From an uncultured Lachnospiraceae bacterium (GTDB taxonomy: Bacteria > Bacillota > Clostridia > Lachnospirales > Lachnospiraceae): DNA of 64,000 bases. The stretch covers positions 1 through 64,000 of the forward strand of contig CANRJG010000006.1 of NCBI GenBank assembly GCA_947630875.1. The letters are read 5' to 3'. A program made the position numbers and the translations under genes. Positions within the stretch are counted from its first letter, which is position 1. Every line of letters begins with the position of its first letter. Shown piece after piece: positions 62,216 to 64,000 of this stretch. The notes under the pieces were generated by a model. The model worked only from the letters and a program-made list of their open reading frames with translations. It made no database searches and had not been told where the DNA came from.

Positions 62216-62296
62216 GTTTGCACCGGCGGTGCCCATCCGGAATAATTCACAAAAAAATTCGAAACTTTTTCTATGGGAAAAATATACAATATTCAA

Positions 62297-62312
62297 GTTA
62301 GCGGCGGCTAAC
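62297..62312. promoter_or_regulatory. DtxR-type box 1 in the feo intergenic region
   Basis: Perfect palindrome GTTAGC-GGCG-GCTAAC, 47 bases upstream of the feo -35 box and about 82 bases behind the coiled-coil promoter. Same motif as the other two boxes in this locus. Confidence 0.7.
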
Positions 62313-62358
62313 AATTCTGGCAATCCTGCCGAAATTGCCTGTTTCCACTGTTTTGGCG

Positions 62359-62410
62359 TTGACAAATTTCGGGGAGCCTTTATAATATAACACGGTTAGT
62401 CAATGCTAAC
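62359..62410 (+). promoter_or_regulatory. feo promoter with DtxR-type box 2
   Basis: TTGACA (62359-62364), 16-base spacer, TATAAT (62381-62386): both boxes match consensus. Box GTTAGT-CAAT-GCTAAC (62395-62410), one mismatch from perfect, covers the expected start of transcription. Iron-bound regulator there would block initiation. Confidence 0.85.
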
Positions 62411-62485
62411 TTAAATGTGGCACAGCTTCCGGTTTCCGGAATGATTCCTTTTGCTGCCGCATAGAAAAAGAAAGAAGGTAAATGC

Positions 62486-62698
62486 ATGATGCCGCTCACG
62501 CTTGCAGATCCCGGAGAAAAGAATCTGATCAAAAAAATCGGTGGTTCTCCGGATATCAAAAAACATCTTGAAGATCTGGGCTTTGTCGCCGGCGGCGAAG
62601 TCTCTGTGGTGACAGTGGCAGGCGGAAATGTCATTGTCAATATCAAAGAAACGCGCATCGCCATCAGCCGGCAAATGGCGCAGAAAATTATGATTTGA
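62486..62698 (+). CDS. feoA: FeoA-family protein 1
   Basis: 70 residues, SH3-like FeoA fold: KKIGGSPDIKKHLEDLGFVAGGEVSVVTVAGGNVIVNIKETRIAISRQMAQKIMI. Cytoplasmic partner of the FeoB ferrous-iron transporter. AGAAGG lies seven bases before the ATG. First gene after the iron-box promoter. Confidence 0.93.
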   Translation: MMPLTLADPGEKNLIKKIGGSPDIKKHLEDLGFVAGGEVSVVTVAGGNVIVNIKETRIAISRQMAQKIMI

Positions 62699-62734
62699 GG
62701 CGGAGCCACCACTGAACAAAAAGGAGGATTTACT

Positions 62735-62956
62735 GTGAAAACACTCAGAGATGTAAACATCAAAGAGACGGCCAAAGTTGTCAGACTCCATGGCGAAGGC
62801 GCCGTGAAGCGCCGCATCATGGACATGGGTATCACCAAAGGCGTCGAAGTCTGCGTCCGCAAGGTAGCGCCCCTCGGCGATCCAATCGAAGTGACCGTCC
62901 GGGGCTACGAACTTTCCATTCGGAAAGCGGACGCGCAGATGGTTGAGGTAGAATAG
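62735..62956 (+). CDS. feoA: FeoA-family protein 2
   Basis: 73 residues: MKTLRDVNIKETAKVVRLHGEGAVKRRIMDMGITKGVEVCVRKVAPLGDPIEVTVRGYELSIRKADAQMVEVE, written here by its parts: KVVRLHGEGAVKRRIMDMGI, then APLGDPIEVTVRGYELSIRK. This is the canonical FeoA pattern (DMGITKG, PLGDPI). It differs from the first FeoA by about half its residues, so the pair is an old duplication with likely separate roles. Confidence 0.94.
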   Translation: MKTLRDVNIKETAKVVRLHGEGAVKRRIMDMGITKGVEVCVRKVAPLGDPIEVTVRGYELSIRKADAQMVEVE

Positions 62957-62975
62957 CCTTTTTTTAAGACAACTG

Positions 62976-62991
62976 GTTAGCAGATGCTTAC
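62976..62991 (+). promoter_or_regulatory. DtxR-type box 3, directly before feoB
   Basis: GTTAGC-AGAT-GCTTAC, one mismatch from perfect, between the second feoA and the feoB RBS (AGGAGG, 62995-63000). A T-run (gcctttttttaag) precedes it. No clear promoter is visible here, so it may be a roadblock site or serve a weak internal promoter. Confidence 0.6.
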
Positions 62992-63005
62992 CAAAGGAGG
63001 AATCA

Positions 63006-64000
63006 ATGAAGAATTTGAGAATCGCCCTTGCGGGCAACCCCAACAGTGGAAAAACCACACTTTTCAATGCGTTGACCGGTTCCAATCAGTTCGTTGGCAA
63101 CTGGCCGGGCGTAACCGTCGAAAAGAAAGAAGGTAAACTGCGGAAACACGAAGGCGTGACCATTACCGACCTTCCCGGCATTTACTCCCTTTCTCCCTAC
63201 ACACTGGAAGAAGTCGTGGCCAGAAACTACCTGATTCAGGAACGCCCTGACGCGATTTTAAATATCGTAGACGGCACAAGTCTGGAACGAAATCTTTACC
63301 TGACCACCCAGCTGACGGAGCTGGGCATTCCGGTGGTCATCGCCATCAACATGATGGACGTGGTCAAAAAGAACGGCGATAAAATCAACATTGCAGAGCT
63401 TAGCCGCGAACTGGGCTGCAAAATCGTTGAAATTTCCGCCCTCAAAGGCGCCGGCATCATGGAAGCCGCGGAAGCTGCGGTGCAGGCGGCGCAGAACGGA
63501 AGCACCGTTCCCATGCACACCTTCTCCGGCGCTGTGGAACACGCCATCGCCCACATTGAAGAAGCGGCTGTCCATGGGATGCCCGAAGAACAGCAGCGCT
63601 GGTACGCCATTAAGATTTTCGAACGGGACGACAAAGTAAAAGCCCGGCTGCAGCTGCCGGAAGAGACCCTGTCTCATATCGAAGCGGATATCGCGGCGGC
63701 GGAAAAAGAACTGGACGACGACGCGGAATCCATTATCACCAATGAACGTTACGTCTACATCGGACAGCTGATGAAGGGCTGTTACAAAAAGAAATCCGCC
63801 GGACAGCTTTCCGTATCAGACCGCATTGACAAAGTGGTGACCAACCGTTTCGCCGCGCTGCCGATTTTCGCTGTCATTATGTTCCTTGTTTACTATATTT
63901 CCGTTTCCACGGTGGGCACCTGGGTTACGGACTTTACCAACGACGGGCTGTTCGGAGACGGCTGGCACCTGTTCGGTATCGGCTCCGGGGCCTATGAAGA
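63006..64000 (+). CDS. feoB: Ferrous iron transport protein B (5' part)
   Basis: First 331 codons; the gene runs off the window. N-terminal G domain: G1 LAGNPNSGKTTLFN, G2 region NWPGVTVEKKEG, G3 DLPGIYSLSPYT, G4 NMMDVV, then G5-like ISALKGAG. A helical GDI-like domain follows (about 165-270), then the first membrane segment (FAALPIFAVIMFLVYYISVSTVG). GTP-dependent Fe(II) uptake through the inner membrane. AGGAGG stands five bases before the ATG. Confidence 0.97.
   Translation, partial: MKNLRIALAGNPNSGKTTLFNALTGSNQFVGNWPGVTVEKKEGKLRKHEGVTITDLPGIYSLSPYTLEEVVARNYLIQERPDAILNIVDGTSLERNLYLTTQLTELGIPVVIAINMMDVVKKNGDKINIAELSRELGCKIVEISALKGAGIMEAAEAAVQAAQNGSTVPMHTFSGAVEHAIAHIEEAAVHGMPEEQQRWYAIKIFERDDKVKARLQLPEETLSHIEADIAAAEKELDDDAESIITNERYVYIGQLMKGCYKKKSAGQLSVSDRIDKVVTNRFAALPIFAVIMFLVYYISVSTVGTWVTDFTNDGLFGDGWHLFGIGSGAYE

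Noticed and set aside
62138..62365. Open frame of 75 codons between the coiled-coil gene and feoA
   Set aside because: It starts with TTG, lacks an RBS and covers an iron box and the coiled-coil promoter.

Overview
The window reads as a chromosomal segment of an anaerobic, low-GC-lineage Firmicute, most likely class Clostridia and close to Lachnospiraceae. This is judged from gene content only: LL-diaminopimelate aminotransferase (dapL) plus dapF, CdaA-type diadenylate cyclase, an ECF riboflavin transporter under an FMN riboswitch, FeoA/FeoA/FeoB, ftsEX next to a coiled-coil M23 peptidase, gatCAB, ammonia-dependent AsnA, and large proteins that I recall as DUF5716 and DUF5717, families known mainly from Lachnospiraceae. 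There is no rRNA, phage, transposon or CRISPR array. The only tRNA is tRNA-Gln(CUG).

Layout. 1-2061 (minus): trpE-trpG and the ribosome binding site of the next gene. 2152-12749 (minus): an envelope-glycan locus with three glycosyltransferases, complete RmlABCD (dTDP-L-rhamnose), ManC and Gmd (GDP-mannose and its 4-keto-6-deoxy product), a Wzm-like export permease and a 43-residue membrane protein. 12814-21661 (minus): HPr, the c-di-AMP pair CdaA/CdaR, two unknown membrane proteins, ComF, RecD2, an MreB-like protein, CvfB and tRNA-Gln. 21996-31557 (minus): a compact six-gene operon, GntR(YtrA-type)-clpC-radA-DUF5717-DUF5716-TPR, with a strong promoter whose -10 lies inside a perfect palindrome. 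31620-35251 (minus): an anchored surface protein, an M29-type aminopeptidase and a VanZ protein. 35420-39272 (plus): dapF, dapL and a Csp-like subtilase. 39266-48601: RNase H, cyclophilin, an XRE regulator, then clpX, ctpA, an M23 peptidase, ftsX, ftsE, a PucR-type regulator and YitT. 48605-53280: gatCAB (minus) and asnA-ppa (plus), divergent from overlapping promoters. 53360-61487: metY, MATE, DegV, ribU with its riboswitch, EamA, an aldo/keto reductase with ferredoxin domain, an Sfp-type PPTase and a DtxR-type regulator. 61553-64000: a heptad-repeat coiled-coil protein and the start of a feoA-feoA-feoB operon carrying three copies of a GTTAGC-N4-GCTAAC palindrome.

How the parts fit. The ClpC-RadA-DUF5717-DUF5716-TPR operon is the best candidate for an undescribed system. 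Its DUF5716 member shows features that could be a degenerate actin/Hsp70-like fold, encoded with a TPR protein and an unfoldase. The feo locus, its palindromes and a regulator with iron-type (Met/Cys/Glu/His) metal ligands form a coherent iron circuit. A 54-58 residue GatC, about half the usual length, was found between asnA and gatA. All calls come from reading the sequence; no database search was run.
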